From Terriglobia bacterium (GTDB lineage: Bacteria; Acidobacteriota; Terriglobia; UBA7540), in NCBI GenBank assembly GCA_035712365.1, contig DASTAW010000041.1:62001-126000 (forward strand): a stretch of 64,000 nt of DNA, written 5' to 3'. Of this stretch, positions 16,194 to 23,513 are shown piece after piece. The position numbers were made by a program, and so were the translations under genes. The first letter of the stretch is position 1. Every line of letters starts with the position of its first letter. Under the pieces are notes generated by a model. That model saw only the letters and a program-made list of their open reading frames with translations, did not search any database and was not told the DNA's origin.

Positions 16194-17297
16194 CTAATGG
16201 TAGCGGCCCGTGTAGCTGGTGAGATTCTGGGGCGCATTTTTACATCCCGAATCAGCATACCCACACTCCCACCCGGAAAAGTTGTCAATGGACAGCACAC
16301 CGGAATCCGAATTGCCGGCCAGGGGCAGGGCCAGAACGTAGTAAAGTCCCGGAGGAACTCCAGTCAGCGTATACGTCCCATTCGGCGTCGTCAGGCCATC
16401 GATCACGGCATTGCCGGTATTGGCATCGACGGCCACCACATGCGCGCCAAAAATACCGGACCCGCTCAGGGTAACGTGTCCGGAAACGACTCCCGTCGCC
16501 GTGGCAAAATTGGCGCTGGGGTAGAGGAAAGAAATCCCGATGGCGTCGTCGGCTGCAAGTTGCGTCTGCTGGCCTGCGGCAGTGGAATCGCCGTAGGGAA
16601 ACATCACGGTGTGGCCAATCCCGCTGTGGTCGAGACCCAGCATGTGGCCCTCCTCGTGAGTCGCCACCGATTGCAGGCTGAAAGTTCCCGAAGGTGGCGT
16701 GAGCGAGGTCGTGAAGTTCACGCTGGGATTGAATTCCATGTCGGCGCCCCCGATGCAATCATCAAAGTTGCATACCTTGGCTGTCCCGCCGTTGCACTGG
16801 TACTGGAAGGGCCCGGATGTTCCGGGCTGCCGCGTAACGGTTGCAACCTCTGTAAAGGCGATCGTCCCGGTCGAGAAATCGCTGCTCGTCGTGTCGGAAA
16901 ACCCAATCACGTTCTTGCAGTCGTTGAAAACAGGCATGGTCAGCGTGGACGTCCCCGCAAATTGCGCGGACACAGTGGTCAGGTCCTGCCCGGCAACCGT
17001 GGCATTTGTCCACGTGGTGAAACCTGCTGTAAGCGATTGCTGAATGCAGGTGGCGGAGCCGGAGGTGGGTGAGCAGCCCGGCGTCGCGACGTTGCTCTTA
17101 GGCGTATCGGGGTTCAGCATCCAGGCCAGAGGCATGGAATTCCAGCGGGCCACAACGGGAACGGGCGCGGTCACTGTGCCAAGGTTGTCCTGAAACGGGT
17201 TATAGCCGAATAGCAGGACGGCGGAAAACATCGCGGCTGCGGCCGCTGCGCATGCCGCTATCCGTCTTATTCGACGTGCACCTTGTTCCAGACTCAT
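16194..17297 (-). CDS. Secreted matrixin-type zinc metalloprotease with C-terminal regulatory-like domain
   Basis: The 367-residue product has an N-terminal hydrophobic export segment (about residues 13-30). Its catalytic domain holds the metzincin motif HEEGHMLGLDHS, with zinc ligands H214, H218 and H224, followed by the Met-turn candidate HTVMFP. The last about 85 residues form a beta-sandwich of carboxypeptidase-regulatory type (GVVSGHVTLSGSGIFGAHV, NGTYTLTGVPPGLY). Cysteines are abundant (CSPTSG, CIQQS, CNFDDC, CGYADSGC), suggesting extracellular disulfides. ATG 17297 was chosen over an upstream start at 17423 because GAGGTG lies 8 bases before it and the export segment follows. It is the last gene of a three-gene operon (5-base gap to the gene upstream). 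The substrate is unknown. Confidence 0.85.
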   Translation of the reverse strand: MSLEQGARRIRRIAACAAAAAAMFSAVLLFGYNPFQDNLGTVTAPVPVVARWNSMPLAWMLNPDTPKSNVATPGCSPTSGSATCIQQSLTAGFTTWTNATVAGQDLTTVSAQFAGTSTLTMPVFNDCKNVIGFSDTTSSDFSTGTIAFTEVATVTRQPGTSGPFQYQCNGGTAKVCNFDDCIGGADMEFNPSVNFTTSLTPPSGTFSLQSVATHEEGHMLGLDHSGIGHTVMFPYGDSTAAGQQTQLAADDAIGISFLYPSANFATATGVVSGHVTLSGSGIFGAHVVAVDANTGNAVIDGLTTPNGTYTLTGVPPGLYYVLALPLAGNSDSGVLSIDNFSGWECGYADSGCKNAPQNLTSYTGRYH

Positions 17298-17302
17298 TGA
17301 TT

Positions 17303-18136
17303 TCACCTCGTCTGAATCATCATGGACTGGCCCTTCAGGCCTTCCGCTTCCGGGACCTCGCTGACGGCAGAGAGATGGGCCTGGCTGCCGCGCAGGGAAA
17401 CGGAATTCCAGTAGATTACCCATTTCGTCCCTGCGCGCTGCGCATTGCCAACCACCTGGCTGCCGGCGGGGATGACCAACGCTTTGCTGGGAAACAGGTC
17501 AGAAGTTGTCCTGGCCACGACGACAGCCTGCCCCGCGCCCTGAAACTCGGTCGAGACGATGACCACTGGCAACAAGGTCCCGACGGGGATGAGGATCGGC
17601 GCTGCAATGGCGCTCGAAATCGTCATCTGGAATTCCCCAAGGGAAGGAGACTGGCTCAGTGTCGCGGCCTCGCTCCCGGTGGTGAGCGCGCCGAGCGGGA
17701 GATTTACGTGAAGCTCTGCCCGGTTTCTTTCCCGATAAACTCGAAAAGCGCCCTGCATCATGCCCACGGTGTGGAAAGTCTCGTTGCTGCCCGTCACCGG
17801 TTCCAGAAACAGGACGTATTGCGTCTGGGGCCTTAAAGATGCCGATCCGGGCACGTGTACGTGAACGTTGCCGACTGTCCCGCCCGGTTGCTCGATAATA
17901 ATCGTCGCGGGAGGCTGCCCCTTAAGGGCCTTCTCAACCTGCACGGTGGTGTAGGTCATGATGCGGGTGTGGCTGGTATTCACACGAGCTGTCTGAGCGA
18001 TGACTTCGCCCTGCACGATGACGCTGGATGCCTGCACAAGCTGGCGCAGACTCATCCGCACCAGCGATGTCGCGCCGGCCTGCGGCGCCAGCCAGAAAAC
18101 CAATACGACGGCAAGAGGCATCGCCCGAAGCTTCAT
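17303..18136 (-). CDS. Exported protein of unknown function in the matrixin operon
   Basis: The 277-residue protein begins with a signal peptide ending near APQAGA. The next part (SLVRMSLRQLVQASSVIVQGEVI) resembles proteins often encoded beside predicted extracellular metalloproteases, with a beta-rich body and a conserved-looking VEKALKGQPP...IEQPGG region. No catalytic motif was recognised. It sits 10 bases after the lipoprotein gene and 5 bases before the matrixin gene, so the three are almost certainly co-transcribed. An accessory, inhibitor or targeting role for the protease is only an inference from position. Confidence 0.7.
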   Translation of the reverse strand: MKLRAMPLAVVLVFWLAPQAGATSLVRMSLRQLVQASSVIVQGEVIAQTARVNTSHTRIMTYTTVQVEKALKGQPPATIIIEQPGGTVGNVHVHVPGSASLRPQTQYVLFLEPVTGSNETFHTVGMMQGAFRVYRERNRAELHVNLPLGALTTGSEAATLSQSPSLGEFQMTISSAIAAPILIPVGTLLPVVIVSTEFQGAGQAVVVARTTSDLFPSKALVIPAGSQVVGNAQRAGTKWVIYWNSVSLRGSQAHLSAVSEVPEAEGLKGQSMMIQTR

Positions 18137-18146
18137 AAGATTTCAC

Positions 18147-18992
18147 TCAAGGTGTAATGTCCACTGCGCCGGCAAAGGAAGTAAATTCATTGCCCGAATT
18201 TCTCACCACCAGGTTTCGTGGCCCTGGCGCCGCTCCAGGAAGTACGGCAACCTGGAAATAGACCGCAGGGGTGCCATCATTCGTCGTTTGGAACTGACCG
18301 TCGAGAGGCGGGGTAACCACCACATCGGTCCCACTTCCGCTTGTACAGTCGGCGCCGCTGCCGCTGATGCAGTATTCCGTGCCGGGTCGGATTCCGAAAC
18401 CCGCAACGAACAGGAAGACGGTCTGGCCTTGCGAAATCTCAGTCCCCGTGCTGCCAGCCGAACAGCTCAGTTGGGTCGCCGTGGTCTGCGTACACTGGCC
18501 GACGGCCAGGATCGACAGTCCGGTAAGCGTTACGGTAGCGGATGCCGACTTCAAGCTCTCGGCCTGGCTGGTGGCGGTCACGGTTACCGAATCGACAGAG
18601 TTCAGGGCCGGCACCGTGACATCAGTGTTCTGGAGGTTGCTTCCGGCGTTGACCGTAACAAGCTGGGCGGCGGATGCTGCGGATACTGCGGCGGCCGCTG
18701 GAGCGCTATAAAGCCCGGAACTCGAAACGGAGCCAATCTGGCTGCTGCTACTGCCGGCGGAACTGGATACGCTCCAGGTGACGGCGGTGTTTCCGGCGCC
18801 GGCCACTGTCGCCTTGAACTGCTGGGCGGCGCCATAACCCACGGTTGAGCTGGCAGGCGAGATAGTGACGCTCACGTTCGACGGAGGCGGGCTTGTCGAA
18901 CCGTTGTTATCGCCGCTGCCGCCACCGCATCCCGCAGCCGCTAAGGCCAGGAGGACCGCTCCCGCAAGCCCAACCCTTCCGCTGGATCTCAT
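18147..18992 (-). CDS. Lipoprotein with bacterial Ig-like domain
   Basis: The 281-residue product has a lipobox LAAAGC after a signal peptide, so lipid attachment at that Cys is expected. A Gly/Ser/Asn/Pro-rich linker is followed by an Ig-like (Big_2-type) domain with VSVTISPASSTVGYGAAQQF and TAVTWSVSS...GLYSAP, a pattern common in acidobacterial surface proteins. The remainder is Thr/Ser/Val-rich beta structure with a few cysteines. It is the first gene of the three-gene operon. ATG 18992 was chosen because the signal peptide starts there; an in-frame ATG at 19034 would add 14 residues. Binding or scaffold roles are likely; no enzymatic motif was seen. Confidence 0.75.
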   Translation of the reverse strand: MRSSGRVGLAGAVLLALAAAGCGGGSGDNNGSTSPPPSNVSVTISPASSTVGYGAAQQFKATVAGAGNTAVTWSVSSSAGSSSSQIGSVSSSGLYSAPAAAAVSAASAAQLVTVNAGSNLQNTDVTVPALNSVDSVTVTATSQAESLKSASATVTLTGLSILAVGQCTQTTATQLSCSAGSTGTEISQGQTVFLFVAGFGIRPGTEYCISGSGADCTSGSGTDVVVTPPLDGQFQTTNDGTPAVYFQVAVLPGAAPGPRNLVVRNSGNEFTSFAGAVDITP

Positions 18993-19270
18993 AGTTTCCC
19001 GCTCGCACGCCAGGCAGCCAGAGACGCTTATCATCAGCTCCCTGGCGTAAGCGAAGCCTGTCTTGATAGCCCCCCGCCGGCGCTCTGGCCCAAAGTATTA
19101 TATCGGAGCGTCAAGCCAGCAGCGCCAGCATGGCCTCAATCATTGACTCGATACCCATGGGCTCGGGTGGCAGGGGAACCTGAATGGATGTTCCCCAAGG
19201 GCGTGCTCAGGGTTGCAGGCGGCGCTGCTGAAGGTTGAATTAAGCATGAGAGGTCGGATTGACGATCTAA

Positions 19271-19458
19271 TGTTTTCAATAACATGGCCCGCTTCGTTTT
19301 CCGGTTCGTTCCGGTTTGTTTTTTCCACAGCTACGTGTTTTCAATAACTTCTCCGCTTTGTTTTAGGTTCGTTTCCGGTTCGTTTTTTGGCAATTTTCCT
19401 TTGTTTTCAACAACCTCTCCGGTTCGTTTTTCAAAAAACGTGTTTTTTTGTCCCATTT
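19271..19458. repeat. Dispersed three-module repeat, copy A
   Basis: Units begin with TGTTTTCAAYAAC at 19271, 19336 and 19402 (spacings 65 and 66). Each continues with tandem-like GTTTG/GTTCG and CCGGTT words. The third unit ends in a T-rich block with TTTTTCAAAAAACGTG. The same arrangement recurs at 62079-62266, and bases 19416-19458 are identical to 62224-62266. Confidence 0.9.
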
Positions 19459-19685
19459 GCCTCAAAACCAGCGCGAAAAATGGCTTTTTGAGGACTGCAA
19501 AAATTCGCGCGTTACTGACACGCATTCGTCACCCGCCACTGCGAAAACCGCCGGGCCAACCATGGATCGTGCGCTACAAACACCGCGTTTCATTCCCTGA
19601 TCCTGCGCCTAAACCTTCGCTGTTGAACAAGGCTACCACAGCTAGCCTACTAAGTCAAGCAAAATCGGCGGGAGGGGAGGGGCTG

Positions 19686-19771
19686 GAAGTCAGGAATCAG
19701 AAGCCAGAAGTCAGGAGCGGCGGCGGGTCAGCACTGTAGATTTTGCCGATGATTGCTTCAGCGGCTGAAGC
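19686..19771. repeat. Short intergenic repeats
   Basis: GAAGTCAGGA is repeated at 19686-19695 and 19707-19716 (21-base offset). The palindrome GCTTCAGC-G-GCTGAAGC lies at 19755-19771. Both are non-coding. Confidence 0.55.
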
Positions 19772-19904
19772 CCGCTGGATCGCGGAGTCTGACAAGTGTC
19801 GGAGTTGAAGATCCGAACTCCCGGGGAAGGAAGATCGTGGCATCACAATAGCCCTTAAATTTTGGGGACTGTCCTTTTTCCCTTTGCGGCGCCAGGGCAC
19901 GCCG

Positions 19905-20816
19905 TCACTGATTGGAATTGCCGCCAAACATCGAGCCGGGCTGGGAGGGCTGGCCGGGCTGGCTGGGATTGAGGTGGAACCCTCCGTCTGAATTCGGCTG
20001 CGGTCCGTTCCCGGGCGGTTGAGATTGTCCGGGCTGCCCTCCAATGACGGGAATAGCGCCTGCGCCCGCCCTGATGGGTGCGCCGGGAGCGCCCGGGATG
20101 CCCAAAAATTCCCATAGGTCGTATTCGGTGCGCTTGTCGAAAGTGGCGATTGACTGGTGGTTGCTGGTGCTGGCAACGCCGACGATGAAGGCCCCCATGA
20201 TCTGGTTCTGGCCAAAAAATGAAGAGTTATTGGGTGACTGCTGGCCCGGGGTGGAATTCTGCCCGGAGTTTGGCAGGGAAAAGCTTCCCATGCTGAAGCC
20301 GCCCTGTTGAGAACTTCCCTGGCCCGTCTGGGGGTTGATTTGCGTCCCGGTAGATTCAGGCTGCGAACCTGTGCTGCCGTTGTTGTCGCCCAGCGGCTTG
20401 TTCTGCTGCTTGCCGGGCGGCGCAAGGACCTTGGAATCGAGGATTACACCGGAGGCCGTGGCATGGATAAAGCGCCACTTGCCGCTGCGTGTCATGGGGT
20501 CCGGGTAAGCCTGGCGCAAAAAGCTGAGGTTGTTGGTGTGGAGAAGTTCCTTCACCGAGGTGGGATAACGCTTGAACTGCTCATGGAAAAGTATAATGGC
20601 GCGGGCATACTGTTCGCCGCGAAAGATCAGCTCCTTTTCCTTCTCCCGCTGGCCCTCAACATAAATGCTGGGCAGCGCCGCCGCCAGAGAGATGAGCAGC
20701 AGCGTGGCCATCATCATCACGATCAGCAGGATATAGCCCGCTTCCGGGCCGTCCCTGCGCGGGCGCCGGACGCGCGGCCTACTGGACCACCGGGATGGGC
20801 AATTGAGCTTTTTCAC
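19905..20816 (-). CDS. Prepilin-like secretion protein with Gln/Asn/Gly/Pro-rich insert and tail
   Basis: This is the last gene of the secretion/pilus operon. The 303-residue product has a basic N terminus, then GPEAGYILLIVMMMATLLL, a prepilin-type hydrophobic helix after a Gly that could be the leader-peptidase site, although the usual Phe and Glu of pilins are not evident. A GspG-like part follows (YARAIILFHEQFKRYPTSVKEL...YPDPMT). The middle of the protein is a long low-complexity stretch rich in Gln, Asn, Ser and Gly, and the C terminus is again Gln/Pro/Gly-rich. GTG 20816 was chosen because GGAG lies about 10 bases upstream; it overlaps the previous gene by 38 bases. Function in assembly is inferred from context. 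Confidence 0.7.
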   Translation of the reverse strand: MKKLNCPSRWSSRPRVRRPRRDGPEAGYILLIVMMMATLLLISLAAALPSIYVEGQREKEKELIFRGEQYARAIILFHEQFKRYPTSVKELLHTNNLSFLRQAYPDPMTRSGKWRFIHATASGVILDSKVLAPPGKQQNKPLGDNNGSTGSQPESTGTQINPQTGQGSSQQGGFSMGSFSLPNSGQNSTPGQQSPNNSSFFGQNQIMGAFIVGVASTSNHQSIATFDKRTEYDLWEFLGIPGAPGAPIRAGAGAIPVIGGQPGQSQPPGNGPQPNSDGGFHLNPSQPGQPSQPGSMFGGNSNQ

Positions 20817-21366
20817 CTGAAGCTCCGTCCTGGACCTCAACGTTAGTCGAAGTAATCTTGAGGATTCTGAACCGGTTCGAGAGAAGATCGCCATCGTGGA
20901 CGACGTAAACCTCGTCATTATCCATCAGATAGGCTTCCGGCCCCGCGCCGCCTCTTTCGGAGTACCCGATGGCCCGCAACGGGATGGGCGGCGGCCCCGC
21001 GGTTGTGCTGGCCGTCATGGCGCCACCGCCAGCGGCCCGGGCGGCCTGCGTGGCTTTCTGAGCAGGGGTGAGCGGCGGCGCGCCGAAATTAAAAGGATTG
21101 CGGCTGAGGTCCGGGAGCGCTTTCGGCCGGTACTCGTCCAGCGGCCGCACTTGCATTGGGGAAGCGGATTTTTGGGAAGCGGTTGCCTTCCTGGCGGTGT
21201 CCGTTTGCGGCGTGGGCTTCGGGACCTGCGCGGAACCGGCTGTGACTGATTGCGCGCCTTCGGCAGGATTGCCCCTGAATTCCGAGATCAGCTTGAAAAC
21301 CAGAAACACGCAGAGCACTGCCAGGGCGGCAATTCCGATCTTTTCGACGTTCTTACGGTTCTTCAT
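20779..21366 (-). CDS. GspC/PilP-like inner-membrane clamp protein
   Basis: The 195-residue protein has one membrane helix at about residues 9-27, a Pro/Thr/Ser linker, the segment LPDLSRNPFNFG (compare the RDPF region of PilP), and a C-terminal homology-region-like beta domain (IPLRAIGYSERG, YVVHDGDLLSNRFRILKI). GspC and PilP connect the inner-membrane platform to the secretin in type II secretion and type IV pili. Its start overlaps the PilO-like gene stop by four bases, indicating translational coupling. The family call rests on topology, motif and position. Confidence 0.65.
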   Translation of the reverse strand: MKNRKNVEKIGIAALAVLCVFLVFKLISEFRGNPAEGAQSVTAGSAQVPKPTPQTDTARKATASQKSASPMQVRPLDEYRPKALPDLSRNPFNFGAPPLTPAQKATQAARAAGGGAMTASTTAGPPPIPLRAIGYSERGGAGPEAYLMDNDEVYVVHDGDLLSNRFRILKITSTNVEVQDGASGEKAQLPIPVVQ

Positions 21367-21911
21367 GGCGTCAAATAGAGGACCCCGCCAACCCGCAGAT
21401 TGACCGTGCTTCCCTGCCCTGCCGCGAATGAGAAGTTTCTGACCAGAATAAGGTCGTCCGTTGTTTCGAGCGAATGCGCAAAATTCAGCAGATTTGAAAA
21501 CGGGCCTTCCACCGAGACATCCAGGCCCAGTTGATCAAACGGTTCGCCCTTTGCCGAGCTCAGCTTATAGCTGACATTGTCCAGTTGTACGCCGCTCTTC
21601 ACGGTGAGCGCCGTGACCAGGCGCAAAGCGTCTGAAAAAACCCGCTGCCGCGACGGAACATGGTCACTGAGATAATCCTTCAGCTTGACGTTCGCGGCGG
21701 GGAGGTCTGCCTGAAACTTTTCGAGTCGCGCCACATTGGCCTTCTCGAGTTGCAACCGCCGCAATGTTTGATTGTAGGCATCCTCAGCCTGGAGGGCGCT
21801 TGCCCGCTGCGGCCGGACCACTCCAAAGTAGACGGCCAGGTCTATGGCGACCACCGCGACGGCGGCGGTTTCAAGAATCCGGAAGATTTTCTTTCGACGC
21901 TCTCTTCTCAT
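21363..21911 (-). CDS. PilO-like (GspM-like) inner-membrane assembly protein
   Basis: The 182-residue product has a basic cytoplasmic start (MRRERRKKIFR), a membrane helix at about residues 13-29, a coiled coil (QAEDAYNQTLRRLQLEKANVARLEK) and a ferredoxin-like domain with VSVEGPFSNLLNFAHSLET. This is the usual PilO layout, where PilO dimerises with PilN below the secretin. It lies 7 bases after the PilN-like gene. No catalytic activity is expected. Confidence 0.75.
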   Translation of the reverse strand: MRRERRKKIFRILETAAVAVVAIDLAVYFGVVRPQRASALQAEDAYNQTLRRLQLEKANVARLEKFQADLPAANVKLKDYLSDHVPSRQRVFSDALRLVTALTVKSGVQLDNVSYKLSSAKGEPFDQLGLDVSVEGPFSNLLNFAHSLETTDDLILVRNFSFAAGQGSTVNLRVGGVLYLTP

Positions 21912-21918
21912 GCTGAAA

Positions 21919-22509
21919 TCAGTTGCCTGATGGCGATGCTAATCCAACGTATTTTGCCGTACAGACCAATGCCATTTCCTGCGGGCCGCCGCCGCTTCCG
22001 CCCCGAACACCCTGGCTCTTGATGAGCACATCACTGAAGTCCTTCGACCCTTCCAGGTTGGACAGGAACGTTTCAATGGCCTGCGTGTCCTTTCCCATTA
22101 CGACAAACTGCACTTCCGGCTTCTCCGCCGATGCGGAGGCAAGGGCAAGGCCACTCAGGCGGGCGGCAGGAGGCAGCAAGCTGCTGACCTTCGATGTGAG
22201 GTCCGTAAGCGAAAACTGCCTTTGGCTGATCAATTCATTTACGAATTCGGTCTTCTGGACCAGGGTCCTGTACTCAGGGCGGTCAAGCTGGCGGCGCAGG
22301 TCCGCTTCCTTTGATCTCAAGGCGGCTTCCTGCGTCTCGAGGCCCGCGAGCGACTTTTCCGCCCGGTGCGCCCGGCCGATATAACGGAGGGATGAACCCG
22401 CAAACCAGAGCAGCACAAGCAGAGCTATGACCAGCGTGGGAACGGCCCAGGCAAGCGCATAGCGCTCACGGCGTTCAGAAGCAACGGCAAGATTGAAATA
22501 AACTTTCAT
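21919..22509 (-). CDS. PilN-like (GspL C-terminal-like) assembly protein
   Basis: The 196-residue product starts with the PilN-type MKVYFNLA segment, has a membrane helix near residues 24-40, a coiled coil (about 48-80) and a C-terminal ferredoxin-like fold (VQFVVMGKDTQAIETFLSNLE). PilN anchors PilM to the membrane and pairs with PilO. It starts 2 bases after the PilM-like gene stop. Assignment rests on the N-terminal motif, topology and gene order. Confidence 0.75.
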   Translation of the reverse strand: MKVYFNLAVASERRERYALAWAVPTLVIALLVLLWFAGSSLRYIGRAHRAEKSLAGLETQEAALRSKEADLRRQLDRPEYRTLVQKTEFVNELISQRQFSLTDLTSKVSSLLPPAARLSGLALASASAEKPEVQFVVMGKDTQAIETFLSNLEGSKDFSDVLIKSQGVRGGSGGGPQEMALVCTAKYVGLASPSGN

Positions 22510-22511
22510 GA

Positions 22512-23513
22512 TTAAGCTGCATTCACCAGCAGTCCCGAGACCGTGGCGCCGAACTCATTAAAAATCTGTCCTTCTTCTTCCGTAAGTTTCATTCGGACGG
22601 GCAGGCCGTGCGAAACGACGCTGCCAACCTTCCGTCCCAGTCTCTTTTCAAGGTCAGTGATCCAAGTCCGGGGCACAGCCGGGCGCGCGCAGATCGAGAC
22701 CCGGCTGATTTCGAGCTTGAGGTGGTCAACCGAAGCAGCCAGGGTCCGAGTGGCCTCCTCGGCAACCGCCTCCAACTCGCCGTCCAGTGATTTTCCATGC
22801 ATCGGCTGGTTTCTCCACAGCCGGATTTGCCCGCCTTTGGCGACAACCGCCGTCAGGTAGCTGGGGGAAACGCTCAGCAGCATTTCGCCCCCCTCGGCGT
22901 TTTCGTTGAGCAGGGGCAGCAGCGCCGCCGTGGCCGGCAGCACCAGATTAACATCGCCATTCAGAGTGTTTAGAACGGATTCATACTCCGCCAGCACCGG
23001 CTTGCGCACAGCCATAACCACCGCTTCCAGACCTTCCGGCTCTTTTGGCGCAACCTCGAAGCTGAGGCGGGCCTCTTCCAGCGGAAAGGGCAGCAAAGGC
23101 TTCATCTTCCACCGCACCAGCGACGCCTGCTCCTTGTGGTCGGAGGGCAGCGTCTGAAATTCCAGAATGCTCACGCGCACCGCCGCGTCGGGCAGCAACA
23201 GACCGAATGGCCCCCTCTCCGTGCCGAGAGCGCTTGCCACGCCGCGCGCTTTTCGAGCAACTTCGTCCATCTTCACGAAGTTGGGACGGCCCAGAACAGG
23301 CGCCAGCGCGCCGGCATCGAGCGCTCCCACGGCCACGCTGGCTACCCTGCGGAATGACCTGAAGATACGCGCGCCCAGAATATATTCCGGCTGGAACTCA
23401 AAGACGGTTGCGGGCAGCACAATCTTCCGCTTCGCGGGGGCGCGGAACGGCCTCGGCTTCCCGGCAGGATTTTTTCCAGATAAAAAGTGGCCCAGTGATG
23501 ATTTATTCGACAA
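22512..23513 (-). CDS. PilM-like actin-fold protein of pilus/secretion machinery
   Basis: The 333-residue cytoplasmic protein resembles PilM/GspL (actin-like ATPase fold). It includes GPFGLLLPDAAVRVSILEFQ, a RWKMKPLLPFPLEEA segment matching the PilM stretch preceding the lysis-like lP-f-lee motif, and a C-terminal LVNAA. The first about 50 residues are basic and Pro-rich, which is atypical. The start is TTG 23513, preceded by AAGGT and overlapping the GspE-like gene by 11 bases. PilM recruits PilN at the inner membrane and touches the motor ATPase. The actin-type phosphate motifs are diverged, so ATP binding is uncertain. Confidence 0.7.
   Translation of the reverse strand: MSNKSSLGHFLSGKNPAGKPRPFRAPAKRKIVLPATVFEFQPEYILGARIFRSFRRVASVAVGALDAGALAPVLGRPNFVKMDEVARKARGVASALGTERGPFGLLLPDAAVRVSILEFQTLPSDHKEQASLVRWKMKPLLPFPLEEARLSFEVAPKEPEGLEAVVMAVRKPVLAEYESVLNTLNGDVNLVLPATAALLPLLNENAEGGEMLLSVSPSYLTAVVAKGGQIRLWRNQPMHGKSLDGELEAVAEEATRTLAASVDHLKLEISRVSICARPAVPRTWITDLEKRLGRKVGSVVSHGLPVRMKLTEEEGQIFNEFGATVSGLLVNAA

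Larger units (their letters stand above)
18993..19904. other. 912-base gene-free stretch holding repeat copy A and short palindromes
   Basis: No credible gene was seen here. It contains the three-unit repeat (19271-19458), a second region shared with copy B (similar segment around 19654-19667), the paired GAAGTCAGGA motif (19686-19695 and 19707-19716), and the palindrome GCTTCAGCGGCTGAAGC (19755-19771). Near its end is TTGGGGACTGTCCTTTTT, a string of the kind often found as dispersed intergenic repeats. Open frames in it translate to low-complexity peptides rich in Asn, Glu, Pro, Thr and Lys and look spurious. Confidence 0.7.

Noticed and set aside
16068-17072. Plus-strand open frame of 334 codons opposite the matrixin gene
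   Set aside because: It begins inside an intergenic repeat and is antisense to the metalloprotease. It has no recognisable motif.
19331-19525. Peptide with Asn-Glu-Pro-Glu-Thr-Asn repeats on the minus strand (and a similar one at 62084-62518)
   Set aside because: These are translations of the dispersed DNA repeat; the shared protein pattern follows from the repeat itself.
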